64,000 nt of DNA from Microbulbifer sp. Q7 (GCF_001639145.1 NZ_LROY01000001.1:126501-190500), one strand, 5' to 3'; positions 8,045 through 17,493 are shown, numbered from the stretch's first letter. The notes: generated from the sequence alone by a model not told the origin. Numbers and translations: made by a program.

Positions 8045-9337
8045 ATGACTCTGAACCGAAGCCTGCAACTCGGGCTGGGACTGCTGATTGGCGGTCTCTG
8101 CACCAGCATCCACACTTCTGCTAACGCCTTCGCCAGTTCCAGCGGTGCAGCACAGGCAGAGTATTGGCCAGAGCCAGTTACCTGGCAGGCACCCTTGGCC
8201 GAGATCCCGGCCTATTCCGAAAAGCTTTCCCCGGCACTCAACGAAGCGGACATCACCGCCGCCGCCAACCGTGTGGCGGACTGGCAGCTGAGCCAGTACG
8301 ACCTGCGCAGCAACATGATGCGCGCGGAAGGCCGCGCCAGTGGCATTCCCCAGGGCTGGATGTATGCCACCTGGCAGATCGGCCTGCTGGAGTGGGCCAA
8401 GGTCAGCAAGCAGCTCCCCTACGAACAGGCAGTAATCAATAACGCCTTCACCAATCAATGGCTGCTTGGCCCGCGGGTGCACCACGCCGATGATCATGCA
8501 ATGGGTACTGTGTATTTGGACCTATACGAGCGCATGGGTGGCGAGGAAAAAATCGCGCATCTGAAGCAACAGTTCGAAAAGGTGCTGGCGAATCAGCCGG
8601 ACACCAGCCTCTATTTTGATGACGGCGATAAATTCCATCAGAACCTTGCCCACCGCAATTTCGACGATCCCGCCTGCACCATTCGCTGGTGTTGGGCCGA
8701 TGCGATTTTTATGGCACCGCCGGTGTGGGCGGAACTGGCCCGCATCACCGGTTCACAAAAATACCTGGATTTTATGGACAAGGAATTCTGGGTAACCACC
8801 GACTACCTCTACAACACCGATGAAAAACTCTACCTGCGTGACAGCCGCTATTTCGAGCGCAAAGATAGCAAGGGCCGCCTGATCTACTGGGGCCGTGGCA
8901 ATGGCTGGGTGCTGGCCGGTATTGCACGCACACTGAAAGAGCTGCCGAATCACTTCGCGGAAAAAGAGCGCTACGAAACCCTGTTCCAGGAAATGAGCGC
9001 ACGCCTGGTCGACCTGCAACAAAAAGACGGTAGCTGGCCCTCCTCCCTGCTGGAGATCGAGGAACAATCCCCACCCGAATCCAGCGGCACCGGCCTACTG
9101 GTATACGCACTGGCCTGGGGTGTTAACAGCGGATTACTGAAAGACGAGAAATACGTGGATGCGGTACACAAGGGCTGGGCGTCATTAGTGAATAGCGTGC
9201 AGCCGAACGGCAAGCTTGGCTGGGTACAGCAGGTCGCCTTTGCACCGGGCTCCGCCACTGCGGAAGACACCCAGCTGTACGGCACCGGCGCACTGCTGCT
9301 GGCAGCATCGGAAGTGATTCAGCTCGACGACAAATAA
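8045..9337 (+). CDS. GH105 unsaturated rhamnogalacturonyl/uronyl hydrolase, secreted
   Basis: 430 residues with a Sec signal peptide (LGLGLLIGGLCTSIHTSANA). The mature part is an (alpha/alpha)6 barrel of glycoside hydrolase family 105, which removes the unsaturated uronic acid from the non-reducing end of lyase products by hydrating its double bond. The conserved WCWADAIFMAPP motif places the likely catalytic Asp at residue 219, and YWGRGNGWVLAG is the other family block. It is the first gene of a probable operon GH105-kduD-GH2 (43 bp to kduD) and divergent from the DUF4861 lipoprotein gene. The product, 5-keto-4-deoxyuronate, is the substrate of KduI. RBS AAAGGTGG precedes the ATG. Confidence 0.93.
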   Translation: MTLNRSLQLGLGLLIGGLCTSIHTSANAFASSSGAAQAEYWPEPVTWQAPLAEIPAYSEKLSPALNEADITAAANRVADWQLSQYDLRSNMMRAEGRASGIPQGWMYATWQIGLLEWAKVSKQLPYEQAVINNAFTNQWLLGPRVHHADDHAMGTVYLDLYERMGGEEKIAHLKQQFEKVLANQPDTSLYFDDGDKFHQNLAHRNFDDPACTIRWCWADAIFMAPPVWAELARITGSQKYLDFMDKEFWVTTDYLYNTDEKLYLRDSRYFERKDSKGRLIYWGRGNGWVLAGIARTLKELPNHFAEKERYETLFQEMSARLVDLQQKDGSWPSSLLEIEEQSPPESSGTGLLVYALAWGVNSGLLKDEKYVDAVHKGWASLVNSVQPNGKLGWVQQVAFAPGSATAEDTQLYGTGALLLAASEVIQLDDK

Positions 9338-9380
9338 ACACTCACGTACCGCAAACCGAAGTACAAGGAGAGGTCGCACT

Positions 9381-10154
9381 ATGACCGATTACCTACAGCA
9401 ACAGTTTGGCCTGCACGGCAAAGTCGCCATGGTGACCGGTGCCAGCCGCGGACTGGGCAAGGCCATGGCCCTGGCCCTTGGCCGCGCCGGTGCGCGTGTG
9501 ATTGTGGTTGGCTCCACCCCCGCCAGCGCGGAAACCGCATCTCAGGAGCTGAACGCGGAAAATGTGGACGCCATCGCGCTTGGCTGCGACCAGTCCAAGC
9601 CAGAGCAAATCGATGCGCTGTTCCGGGAAGTGGAATCGCGCTTTGGCCGTTTAGATGTTCTGATCAACAATGCCGGCACTATCCGCCGCGCACCAGCGGT
9701 GGATTACTCCGACGAGGACTGGAACGCGGTAATGGACACCAACATCAACGGCGTGTTCAGAATGTGCCGCGCCGCCGGCGCGATGATGCTGAAACAGGGC
9801 TCCGGCAAGATCATCAATATTGCCTCCCTGCTCAGTTTCTCTGGAGGAATTACCGTGCCCGCCTACGCCGCCAGTAAAGGGGCGGTATCCCAGCTCACCA
9901 AGGCGCTGGCCAACGAGTGGGCCGCGAGCAATATCCAGGTCAATGCCATCGCCCCGGGCTATTTCGCCACCGACAATACCGCAAACCTGCGCGCAGACGC
10001 CGAGCGCAACGCGGCGATCAGCGCGCGTATTCCGGCCGGGCGCTGGGGCAACCCGGAAGATCTGGCCGGTGCGGCAGTGTTCCTTGCATCACCCGCAGCC
10101 GACTATATGAACGGACACATCATGCTGGTAGATGGCGGCTGGATGGCCCGCTAG
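9381..10154 (+). CDS. kduD: 2-dehydro-3-deoxy-D-gluconate 5-dehydrogenase, SDR family (copy 1)
   Basis: 257 residues, classical short-chain dehydrogenase. The cofactor site TGASRGLGKA lies near residue 20, NNAGTIRRAP near 95, the catalytic Ser in IASLLS, and YAASK carries the Tyr-Lys pair. The ending VDGGWMAR is characteristic of KduD. It interconverts 2,5-diketo-3-deoxygluconate and KDG using NAD(P)H, completing the KduI-KduD branch. Strong AAGGAG ribosome-binding site; 43 bp behind the GH105 gene. The SDR at 20840-21631 is a diverged second copy. Confidence 0.9.
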   Translation: MTDYLQQQFGLHGKVAMVTGASRGLGKAMALALGRAGARVIVVGSTPASAETASQELNAENVDAIALGCDQSKPEQIDALFREVESRFGRLDVLINNAGTIRRAPAVDYSDEDWNAVMDTNINGVFRMCRAAGAMMLKQGSGKIINIASLLSFSGGITVPAYAASKGAVSQLTKALANEWAASNIQVNAIAPGYFATDNTANLRADAERNAAISARIPAGRWGNPEDLAGAAVFLASPAADYMNGHIMLVDGGWMAR

Positions 10155-10181
10155 CGAATACCGGGAAAATTACTGCGCGTA

Positions 10182-10280
10182 CGTCTGGCGACGCCCGGCT
10201 GTGCTGGTGCGCCAGCCCGGTCGCTGCTCGCGTACTAATGTACGCTCCGCGGTCTGTGCGCAGGCGGTCACCACCAGACG
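10182..10280. other. Structured intergenic region between kduD and GH2 genes
   Basis: An outer inverted repeat CGTCTGG/CCAGACG (10182-10188 with 10274-10280) encloses several smaller hairpins, including the perfect GCGTAC-TAAT-GTACGC at 10230-10245. No T run follows, so it is not a standard terminator. It may be an mRNA processing or stability element within the operon, or a degenerate repeat. Confidence 0.4.
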
Positions 10281-10378
10281 CCCGCTCGCTACATTTTCTC
10301 AGCATTCGCAATACTTCTAGAACATTGATTTAGGCAATTCCGAGAAACAATTTCGATAAAAAATTTACGGAGCCAACC

Positions 10379-12841
10379 ATGCAACGCGTAGAGGAATCAT
10401 CCTCACTCTCAAGCATCGCACTATTTTTTTGCGGTGCTTTTTTTTACCTGCTGTTTTCCGCGGCCTGGGCTTCAGCGCTACAGGAACAGCAGCTTTTCAA
10501 TAGCGACTGGCAATACCTGCAAGATGAACGGCAATCGCCACCACTGCTTGATGCCGCGGGCGCAGTTGGTGTGACCTTGCCGCACACCTGGAACGCCACC
10601 GATACCATCGATGCGCAGCCCGGGTACCGGCGCGGTGCAGGCTGGTATAGCAAGCGATTCCGGGTCGCGGACAATCTCCCCGCCGGCACTCGCCACAAGC
10701 TCTACTTTGAAGGCGCCAACCAGAAAGCCCAGGTTTATCTGAACGGACACAAAGTGGGCGAGCATATTGGTGGCTACGTTGGCTTTACCATCGAACTTAC
10801 CGAACACCTGAAACACAATACCGACAACCTCGTACAAGTGCGCGTATCCAACGAATACGATCGTAACCTGATTCCGTCACACAAGGCTGACTTCTTTATT
10901 CACGGCGGCCTGACCCGCGATGTGTGGCTGCAGCAACTGCCCATGGACCACATTCAGTCTGTGGCCATCACCACCCCCAAGGTGAGCAATGAGTCGGCGC
11001 AGACAAAGGTACAGGTGATCCTGGATCAGGCGTCTGCGGCGAGTAAAAAACACAGGGCCGCGCGCCTGCATCTGACACTGCTGGATCCTGCGGGGATTAG
11101 CGTTAGTAACAGCACAACCGAGATCAGGGGCGCACAGGTAGAGGCCGAACTCCCTCAGTTGCGGCAACCGCAACTCTGGTCCCCGGACTCTCCCGCGCTC
11201 TACACATTGGTTACCGAGCTGCAGGACGCCAACGGCAAAACCCTGCATCAGTATCGCGAGCGCTTCGGCTACCGCTGGTTCGAGATGCGCCCGAACCAGG
11301 GGTTCTTCGTCAATGGGGAACGGGTTCTGATTCGCGGCACCCACCGCCACGAAGAGCATGCCGGTATCGGTGCCGCCATGAGCAACGCCCAGCACCGTGC
11401 GGATATGCAGCAGATCAAACAGATGGGGGCCAACTTTGTGCGCCTGGCACACTATCCGCAAGACCCGGAAATTTACCGCGCCGCAGACGAACTCGGCCTG
11501 ATCCTGTGGGATGAACTACCCTGGTGTCGCGGCGGCATGGGAGGAGAGGTCTGGAAGGAGAATACCGAGCGGCTGCTGCGTGAGCAGATTGCGCAGAACT
11601 TCAATCACCCGAGTATCGCCTTCTGGTCGCTGGGTAATGAAATCTACTGGGAAGAGGACTTTCCCGGTGGTGGCGACGATGCGCTGGTGCTGCCCTACTT
11701 AAAGCACCTCAATCAGGTCGCCAAGGAACTGGACCCACAGCGTATGACCACCATCCGCAAATACTACCCCGGCGCCGATGTGGTGGATGCATTTTCCCCG
11801 TCCATCTGGGCGGGGTGGTACGGCGGCGCCTATGGCCAGTATGCAGCCACGCTGGAAGACGCCATGGGCAAGTACCCCGCCTTCCTGCATATGGAGTACG
11901 GCGGTTCCAGCCATCGCGGCAGGCACACAGAAACGCCGCTGGGGGAAAACGGTATTCCCGACGCCCAGGTCTCCGTTACCGAAGCCATGAACCAGGCGGC
12001 GGTAAAGAGCGTGGCGAAAGACAGCGACTGGAACGAAAACTACATGGTGAACCTGTTTGACTGGCACCTGTCGGTGAGCGAAAACATCGAGCATTTCGCC
12101 GGCAATGCACAGTGGGCGTTCAAGGATTTCGGCACCCCGCTGCGCCCGGAAAACCCCCTTCCCTATATCAACCAGAAAGGCTTAGTGGACCGCGCCGGCA
12201 GCCCCAAGGACGCCTACTACGTATTCGCGAGCTACTGGTCGCAAGTCCCTTTTTGCCGCATTGAGTCCCACACCTGGACCGTACGCTTTGGCCCCGAGAA
12301 TGGCCGCCCAGTGAAAGTCTACTGCAACACAGATTCCGCGGAGCTTTTCCTGAACGGTAAAAGCCTGGGTATGAAAAAGCGCAAACCAGGGCAGTTTCCC
12401 GCACACGGGCTGGTATGGCTCGTGCCGTTCGAGGTTGGGGAAAACCAGCTGCATGCGATCGGCAGAAACGCCGCCGGCAAACAAATTGCCGAAGATGGCT
12501 ACGGCCTTAGCTACCACCTGGGTGAACCTGGTAAGACGGAAAAAGTAGTGCTCTCCGCTGCACCCACTGCCAATGGCGACTATCTGATTACCGCCGAAGC
12601 CCTGGACAAGCACGGACGGCGCGCGATCGATTTCAGCGAGCGCGCCTATTTCTCCGTGCTGAATGGTGCTGGAGAACTGATAGAGAACCAGGGCACCTAC
12701 TCCGGCTCTTCCATTATTGAAATGGCCAATGGCCTTGCCACCATACAGTTCAGCCCGGGCTCCCGCCCGGCGGTGGTGGAATTCCGTACCCAGAACATCA
12801 AGGGCGCCTATATTGAGTTGCCGGCGGCACAATCCCACTGA
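10379..12841 (+). CDS. Glycoside hydrolase family 2 protein (beta-galactosidase/beta-glucuronidase-like)
   Basis: 820 residues with an N-terminal hydrophobic signal (about residues 12-34, ending SAAWASA), so exported. Order of domains: jelly-roll sugar-binding domain (about 45-210), Ig-like domain (about 215-310), TIM barrel (about 315-610) and C-terminal beta domains including a DUF4982-like block with VWLVPFEVGENQLHAIG. The acid/base Glu is at residue 421 in SLGNEIYW and the nucleophile Glu at residue 506 in LHMEYGGSSH. The sugar specificity cannot be read from sequence; beta-galactosidase (trimming galactan side chains of rhamnogalacturonan) or beta-glucuronidase both fit. Third gene after GH105 and kduD, but with a 224-bp structured gap. 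GGAG ribosome-binding site. Confidence 0.88.
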   Translation: MQRVEESSSLSSIALFFCGAFFYLLFSAAWASALQEQQLFNSDWQYLQDERQSPPLLDAAGAVGVTLPHTWNATDTIDAQPGYRRGAGWYSKRFRVADNLPAGTRHKLYFEGANQKAQVYLNGHKVGEHIGGYVGFTIELTEHLKHNTDNLVQVRVSNEYDRNLIPSHKADFFIHGGLTRDVWLQQLPMDHIQSVAITTPKVSNESAQTKVQVILDQASAASKKHRAARLHLTLLDPAGISVSNSTTEIRGAQVEAELPQLRQPQLWSPDSPALYTLVTELQDANGKTLHQYRERFGYRWFEMRPNQGFFVNGERVLIRGTHRHEEHAGIGAAMSNAQHRADMQQIKQMGANFVRLAHYPQDPEIYRAADELGLILWDELPWCRGGMGGEVWKENTERLLREQIAQNFNHPSIAFWSLGNEIYWEEDFPGGGDDALVLPYLKHLNQVAKELDPQRMTTIRKYYPGADVVDAFSPSIWAGWYGGAYGQYAATLEDAMGKYPAFLHMEYGGSSHRGRHTETPLGENGIPDAQVSVTEAMNQAAVKSVAKDSDWNENYMVNLFDWHLSVSENIEHFAGNAQWAFKDFGTPLRPENPLPYINQKGLVDRAGSPKDAYYVFASYWSQVPFCRIESHTWTVRFGPENGRPVKVYCNTDSAELFLNGKSLGMKKRKPGQFPAHGLVWLVPFEVGENQLHAIGRNAAGKQIAEDGYGLSYHLGEPGKTEKVVLSAAPTANGDYLITAEALDKHGRRAIDFSERAYFSVLNGAGELIENQGTYSGSSIIEMANGLATIQFSPGSRPAVVEFRTQNIKGAYIELPAAQSH

Positions 12842-12887
12842 ACCGGGCTAACCTGCCTCAACCGCCTAACCCCCTTCATCGCCCTCT

Positions 12888-12929
12888 AAGCCCTGCACAA
12901 TAAGACCTGTGCAGGGCTTTGCTTCTTAG
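12888..12929 (+). terminator. Rho-independent terminator after the GH2 gene
   Basis: Perfect 12-bp stem AAGCCCTGCACA/TGTGCAGGGCTT (12888-12899 with 12908-12919), 8-base loop, followed by a T-rich tail. Confidence 0.9.
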
Positions 12930-13047
12930 CCGCCAGCACTGCCGAAAGCACTTGCCTGCAATCCCCCGACGACCCCAATTGACTGCCAATATGGCGCAAT
13001 AAGCGCCACAATATGCCTTCGGACACCTCAATTTTCGACTGGATAGA

Positions 13048-13058
13048 TGGTAAGGCCA
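13048..13058. promoter_or_regulatory. Operator-like site TGGTAAGGCCA upstream of TonB receptor 1
   Basis: Identical to 7858-7868. About 127 bp before the receptor start codon. Confidence 0.6.
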
Positions 13059-13184
13059 CTTGACGACCTGTCATTTTTCCTTGACCATTGCACAACCTGT
13101 CCAAGTTTTAGCGATGGTAGGTTCTGACAGCGGCACCGTCAGACAACACATGAAAATAACAAACAGACCTTTGAGGGCCTGATC

Positions 13185-16133
13185 ATGACAAGCAATCGAA
13201 TTCGTCCGACGTTCACCAAAACCCTGCTGAGCACCGTCATCGCTCTTGCCGCGGCACCCACTCTGGCGCAGGAAGGTGGCACTCTGGAAGAGGTAGTGGT
13301 AACCGCACAGTTCCAGCGCAACCTGGACAACGCGCTGGATACAAAGCGCAACGCCTCCACCATTGTCGATGGCATATCTGCCGATGACATCGGCACGCTG
13401 CCGGCACTGGATATGGGTGAAGCCCTGCAGGCCGTGGCCGGTGTGCAGCTCAACCGCGAGGGCGAGCGCCGCGAGTCCAGCATCAACCTGCGCGGCATGC
13501 CCTCCGGCTTCGTCCAGACCACCGCCAACGGCCAGACTTTCGCCAGCCCGGCCCGCAGCACCAAAGCGTTCGGTGCCCCCAACCCCTTCGGCGCCTTCGA
13601 CCCGGCCGTATTCAACGGCACCAATGTGATCAAGACCCAGACTGCGGCCATGCAGGAAGGCGGCATTGCCGGTACCGTGGACCTTATTCTGCCGCGCGCA
13701 CTGGACAAGAAAGACGGCCGCCTGAGCCTGTCCGTTGCCGGCCGCAGCGAACAACTGGCGGACGAAGTAGATAGCGAAATGGTGCTGTCCGGCTCCAAGC
13801 ACCTGATCAGCGACCAACTCGCGGTCACCACCACCTTGGCGACGTCCGAGCAAACCTTCCGTCGCGACACCGTGAAGATCAACCGCTACGACAAAATCCC
13901 CACCAATGGCAATTTTGTCGGCGCCGATGGCGAGGACTACGCGACCTGGGCGGCGGCCAACGACCTGCCGGACAACGCGGTAGTAAAAATGCCCGGTGAA
14001 CTGCGTCAGGGCTCTGAGCTCAACGAAGGTTCCCGTACTTCTTTCTCCGGCGGCATCGAGTTCCAGGCCAACGACAACCTCAAGCTCGGCCTGAACGTGC
14101 TGTACACCGAGCGCGACATGAACGACAACGGCCAGCAGGAATTGGATCTGCGCACCCGCAGCGGCGGCACCATCATTACCCCCAACAGTGATCCGCGTAA
14201 CACCGGCACCGTGGACGACAACGGCAACCCGATTTTCGTGGTCTCAGACATCCTGTTTGACCAGGTGGACTATCGCAACACCTCCCGTATCTGGGATACC
14301 TACGAGCAGGCCCAGGCCGTGCTGATGGATGCCGAGTGGGCCAACGACGACTGGACCGTGGACGGCCTGGTCTCCCTGTCTTCTGCGGAAAACAACTGGA
14401 GCGAACTGTTCTACACCCCGATCTTCAAGGCGGGTACCAGTGGCATCTCCGGACGTCTCTACACCGGTGAAGGCGATGTGGGCAACTTCGTTACCGAATT
14501 CGGCGGCCTCGAGAACGTCAATCTCGACGGCGAGTGGCGGGTAAAAGACACTCTGAGCAGTTCCGGTGTCACCAACCTGGTGGACAACCCCAACATCCAG
14601 GCACTGGTGACCGGGACCTACGAAACCCTGGAAACCGAGGCCAACTCATTCGAGTTCAACGCCAAGCGCGAACTGGAAATGCCGGTGGTATCGGCGGTGT
14701 CGTTCGGCTATCGCCACTCGAGCCAGACCCAGGATTCCGATCGCCTACGCAGCTCGCCCACTGGTATTGACCTGAACGGCATCCTGAATAATGACGCCAT
14801 CGGCAATCCGGCCTATGTCAGTCAGGGCAACTTCTTCGGCGGCGACGCGCCCGGCTTTGCCGGTGCCGGTGAAGGCTGGTACGCACTGGATGTGGACGCG
14901 ATCAACGCACTGGCAGCGGCCTCCATCGGTGATGTGGCCCCGGACCCTGTAACCGGCGAAGTGCCCGTGCGCGTTCCGGCCACCGGCCTGATTGCCCGCG
15001 GTGGCCAGCAGAGCGCAGGCCTGGTGTACGACGTGGAACTGGATACCTCCGCGCTGTACCTGATGACCGACCTCGAGTTCACCGTTGCCGATATGCCGGT
15101 TTCCGGTAACGTGGGTGTGCGCTATGTCAGCTCCGAGCAGACCGCGTCGTCCCCTTATTACGCCTTCGGCGCTACCGACATCAACAATCCGGAACAGCGC
15201 GCAGTGAAGAGCGACTACGACTTCCTGCTGCCGAGCCTCAACCTGGCGATGGACCTGCGTGAAGACCTGATGCTGCGTGTGGGTTACGGTGAGTCCATGT
15301 CTCGCCCGAACGTGCGCGCCGCCACTCCGGCCACCACCATTTCCTCGCGCCCGGGTGAAGTGAACATCAAGCTCCCCGGCGCCGACGTGGAGCCGTTCTC
15401 TGCACGCTCCTATGACGTCTCCCTGGAGTGGTACAACCGCGAGGGCAGCGCCATCACCATCGCTGCCTTCCAGAAGCAGATCGACAACTTCTTTACCGCG
15501 GTGGCCAGCTGTGACGCCGGCCTGCTGTCCAGCTACGACGTCAATATCGGCAGCCTGTCCCTCGACGGTGACAACTGTGTCACCAACGGTGTAGACGCGT
15601 ACGATGCCATCGACGCGGACTACATCATGGCGGGCGACCAGGTCAGCATCAGTAAAATCCAGAACGTGGATGAGCAGATCGAGGTCAGCGGTTATGAAAT
15701 CTCCATCCAGCAGAACCTGAGCTTCCTGCCCTACCCCTGGAATGGCTTCGGCGGCATCGTCAACTACTCCAGCACCTCGCAGGACTCCCCGCTGGAAGCC
15801 CGTATCCCCGGTATTTCCGATGACACCTACAACGTGATCGGTTACTACGAAGACGGTCCCTTTGGTATCCGTCTCGCGTACAACTACCGCAGTGAATACG
15901 AGCTGGAAAGTGTCGGCACCTTTAACGGTGAAGGGAACAAGAACGTGAAGGCCGCCGGTCGCGTTGACCTGTCGGCCTACTACAACGTAACCGACAACTT
16001 TTCCCTTTCTCTGAAGGGCTACAACCTCACCGAAGCACTGTACGAGGAATACCAGGATACCCAATTCCAGCCTCGTGCCACCCACTTCGACGGTCGCACT
16101 TTCGTGCTGCAGGCTAAGTACAAGTTCTTCTAA
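13185..16133 (+). CDS. TonB-dependent receptor 1 (oligosaccharide-type)
   Basis: 982 residues. A signal peptide (LSTVIALAAAPTLAQ) is followed by a TonB-box-like segment LEEVVVTAQ, a plug domain (about residues 50-190, with LPALDMGEALQAVAGVQL and INLRGMPSGF) and a 22-strand barrel ending in the typical aromatic C-terminus YKFF. It would import oligosaccharides across the outer membrane using TonB/ExbBD energy. It has its own promoter region with an operator-like site and is followed 101 bp later by the Alginate_lyase-domain gene, separated by a very strong hairpin. Imported sugar inferred from context: uronate-containing oligosaccharides of pectin or a related polymer. Confidence 0.93.
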   Translation: MTSNRIRPTFTKTLLSTVIALAAAPTLAQEGGTLEEVVVTAQFQRNLDNALDTKRNASTIVDGISADDIGTLPALDMGEALQAVAGVQLNREGERRESSINLRGMPSGFVQTTANGQTFASPARSTKAFGAPNPFGAFDPAVFNGTNVIKTQTAAMQEGGIAGTVDLILPRALDKKDGRLSLSVAGRSEQLADEVDSEMVLSGSKHLISDQLAVTTTLATSEQTFRRDTVKINRYDKIPTNGNFVGADGEDYATWAAANDLPDNAVVKMPGELRQGSELNEGSRTSFSGGIEFQANDNLKLGLNVLYTERDMNDNGQQELDLRTRSGGTIITPNSDPRNTGTVDDNGNPIFVVSDILFDQVDYRNTSRIWDTYEQAQAVLMDAEWANDDWTVDGLVSLSSAENNWSELFYTPIFKAGTSGISGRLYTGEGDVGNFVTEFGGLENVNLDGEWRVKDTLSSSGVTNLVDNPNIQALVTGTYETLETEANSFEFNAKRELEMPVVSAVSFGYRHSSQTQDSDRLRSSPTGIDLNGILNNDAIGNPAYVSQGNFFGGDAPGFAGAGEGWYALDVDAINALAAASIGDVAPDPVTGEVPVRVPATGLIARGGQQSAGLVYDVELDTSALYLMTDLEFTVADMPVSGNVGVRYVSSEQTASSPYYAFGATDINNPEQRAVKSDYDFLLPSLNLAMDLREDLMLRVGYGESMSRPNVRAATPATTISSRPGEVNIKLPGADVEPFSARSYDVSLEWYNREGSAITIAAFQKQIDNFFTAVASCDAGLLSSYDVNIGSLSLDGDNCVTNGVDAYDAIDADYIMAGDQVSISKIQNVDEQIEVSGYEISIQQNLSFLPYPWNGFGGIVNYSSTSQDSPLEARIPGISDDTYNVIGYYEDGPFGIRLAYNYRSEYELESVGTFNGEGNKNVKAAGRVDLSAYYNVTDNFSLSLKGYNLTEALYEEYQDTQFQPRATHFDGRTFVLQAKYKFF

Positions 16134-16161
16134 GCCCGCAATGTGAAGACCGATACGTTAG

Positions 16162-16199
16162 ATGGTGAAAAGGGATCCGTACGGGTCCCTTTTCACCAT
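16162..16199 (+). other. Strong intercistronic hairpin after TonB receptor 1
   Basis: Perfect 14-bp stem, arms 16162-16175 and 16186-16199 (arm 1 ATGGTGAAAAGGGA), with a CCGTACGG-containing 10-base loop. It starts 28 bp after the receptor stop and ends 35 bp before the lyase ATG. No T run follows the stem, so partial termination or 3' mRNA stabilisation, keeping receptor transcript above lyase transcript, is more likely than full termination. Confidence 0.7.
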
Positions 16200-16234
16200 G
16201 AGACGGCAACTCCCCTGAATATGAGTGGTGTGTT

Positions 16235-17416
16235 ATGCCCAGAATACTGCTGTTACTGCTCACCCTGACGGCCTCGGCGGCCTCCCCAATGACCTGCGCC
16301 AGCGAGTCCGGCCTCAAGTTGTTCCTGTTCGATACCGCGCTGCTGAACGAGCTTGCGCAAGAGCCGGAAACCCTCGCAGCGCTGCAGGAAAATGCGCAGC
16401 AGGCACTGCGGCACCCACTGTATTCCGTTACCGACAAGACCACGCTGCCAGCCAGTGGCGACCGACACGATTATTACAGCCTCGGTCCTTACTGGTGGCC
16501 CAACCCGGATACGGAAGACGGGCTGCCCTATATTCGCCGCGACGGAAAGCGCAACCCGGCAATCAATCAGCTGGCCGGCGACAATCACCGTCTGGTAGCA
16601 ATGAGCCGCGATGTCTCCGCGCTGGCACTGGCATACCACTTTAGCGGCGATCCGCGCTTTGCCGACAAAGCGCGTGCGCAACTGCACAACTGGTTTCTCC
16701 ACCCGGATACACGGATGAACCCCAATTTCCAGCACGCACAGGCGATCCCCGGGCGCAGTAGCGGGCGCGGTATCGGCATTATTGAAGCTCGGTTTTTTAT
16801 TCCACTGATCGATGCTATTCCACTGCTTGGCGCACGCCTGCCCAGCGAGGAAAGGCAACAGATACACCGGTGGTTCCAGCAGTTTAACCACTGGCTACAA
16901 ACCAGCGACAACGGCTTTGAAGAAGACAACTGGCACAACAACCACGGCACCTGGTTCGATGCACAGGTGGTCGCCTATGCACTGTTCACCGGCGACACAG
17001 CCACCGCCGAACGGCGGTTGCGCATTACCCAGATGCGGCGTATCGGCGGGCAGTTCGATCGCCACGGCAACCAACACGCGGAGTTCGAGCGCACCCGCCC
17101 CTGGCACTATGCCAATTTCAATCTTGAGGCCTACAACCTGCTGGGCCGCTTTGGCGACCACGCGGGGGTGGATATCTGGAACTATTCGGTGGACGGACAC
17201 GCACTCAAGCAGGGCTACGCGCTGATCGCCGAGACCACGCTCGACCCGGAGAATTGGCCTTACAGGGAAATGCACGGACTAGACCTTCAGGTCGCCCTAA
17301 GCACCCTGTACACCGCGCAACGGGTCTATGCCGACCCCCTGTTCAGCGAGGCCTGGTCAACAGTACAAAAACTGCGCACGTCGGCCCGAGACCCAAGAAT
17401 TACGCCGGTTAAATAG
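16235..17416 (+). CDS. Exported Alginate_lyase-superfamily polysaccharide lyase (PL38/PL5-like)
   Basis: 393 residues with a short signal peptide (LLLLLTLTASAAS). The remainder is an alpha-helical toroid of the Alginate_lyase (PF05426-type) superfamily: YYSLGPYWWPNP at about residues 80-91, GRGIGIIEARFFIPLIDA around 177-195 and DNWHNNHGTWFDAQ around 231-244, the block holding the catalytic Asn/His/Tyr region. Family members include alginate, mannuronate and glucuronan lyases (PL5, PL38). It lies between a TonB receptor and uxaC, so a glucuronate- or galacturonate-containing substrate is plausible; alginate itself is less likely because no PL7 or PL17 gene or DEH reductase is nearby. The ribosome-binding site (GAGTGG) is weak. 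Confidence 0.8.
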   Translation: MPRILLLLLTLTASAASPMTCASESGLKLFLFDTALLNELAQEPETLAALQENAQQALRHPLYSVTDKTTLPASGDRHDYYSLGPYWWPNPDTEDGLPYIRRDGKRNPAINQLAGDNHRLVAMSRDVSALALAYHFSGDPRFADKARAQLHNWFLHPDTRMNPNFQHAQAIPGRSSGRGIGIIEARFFIPLIDAIPLLGARLPSEERQQIHRWFQQFNHWLQTSDNGFEEDNWHNNHGTWFDAQVVAYALFTGDTATAERRLRITQMRRIGGQFDRHGNQHAEFERTRPWHYANFNLEAYNLLGRFGDHAGVDIWNYSVDGHALKQGYALIAETTLDPENWPYREMHGLDLQVALSTLYTAQRVYADPLFSEAWSTVQKLRTSARDPRITPVK

Positions 17417-17471
17417 CATTCACACGACACAGGGCGGGGTTTTAGCCGTTGCGAGTGCAGGCAAAGCAAGA

Positions 17472-17482
17472 ATGCCTTACCA
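17472..17482 (-). promoter_or_regulatory. Operator-like site TGGTAAGGCAT (minus-strand reading)
   Basis: Reads TGGTAAGGCAT on the minus strand, two changes at the end of the TGGTAAGGCCA consensus, and is 12 bp from a better palindrome. Confidence 0.45.
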
Positions 17483-17493
17483 GAATGGTTGAC

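Larger units (their letters stand above)
12842..13184. promoter_or_regulatory. Terminator of GH2 operon and promoter region of TonB receptor 1
   Basis: 343 bp without a gene. The left part holds the strong terminator described separately; the right part holds the operator-like TGGTAAGGCCA at 13048-13058. A TTGACG at 13060-13065, directly after the operator, could be a -35 element, but I find no clear -10 hexamer. Confidence 0.5.

Noticed and set aside
14745..16085. 446-codon frame opposite TonB receptor 1
   Set aside because: Antisense shadow of a GC-rich, Asp/Asn/Val-rich barrel gene; His/Val/Gly-biased product.
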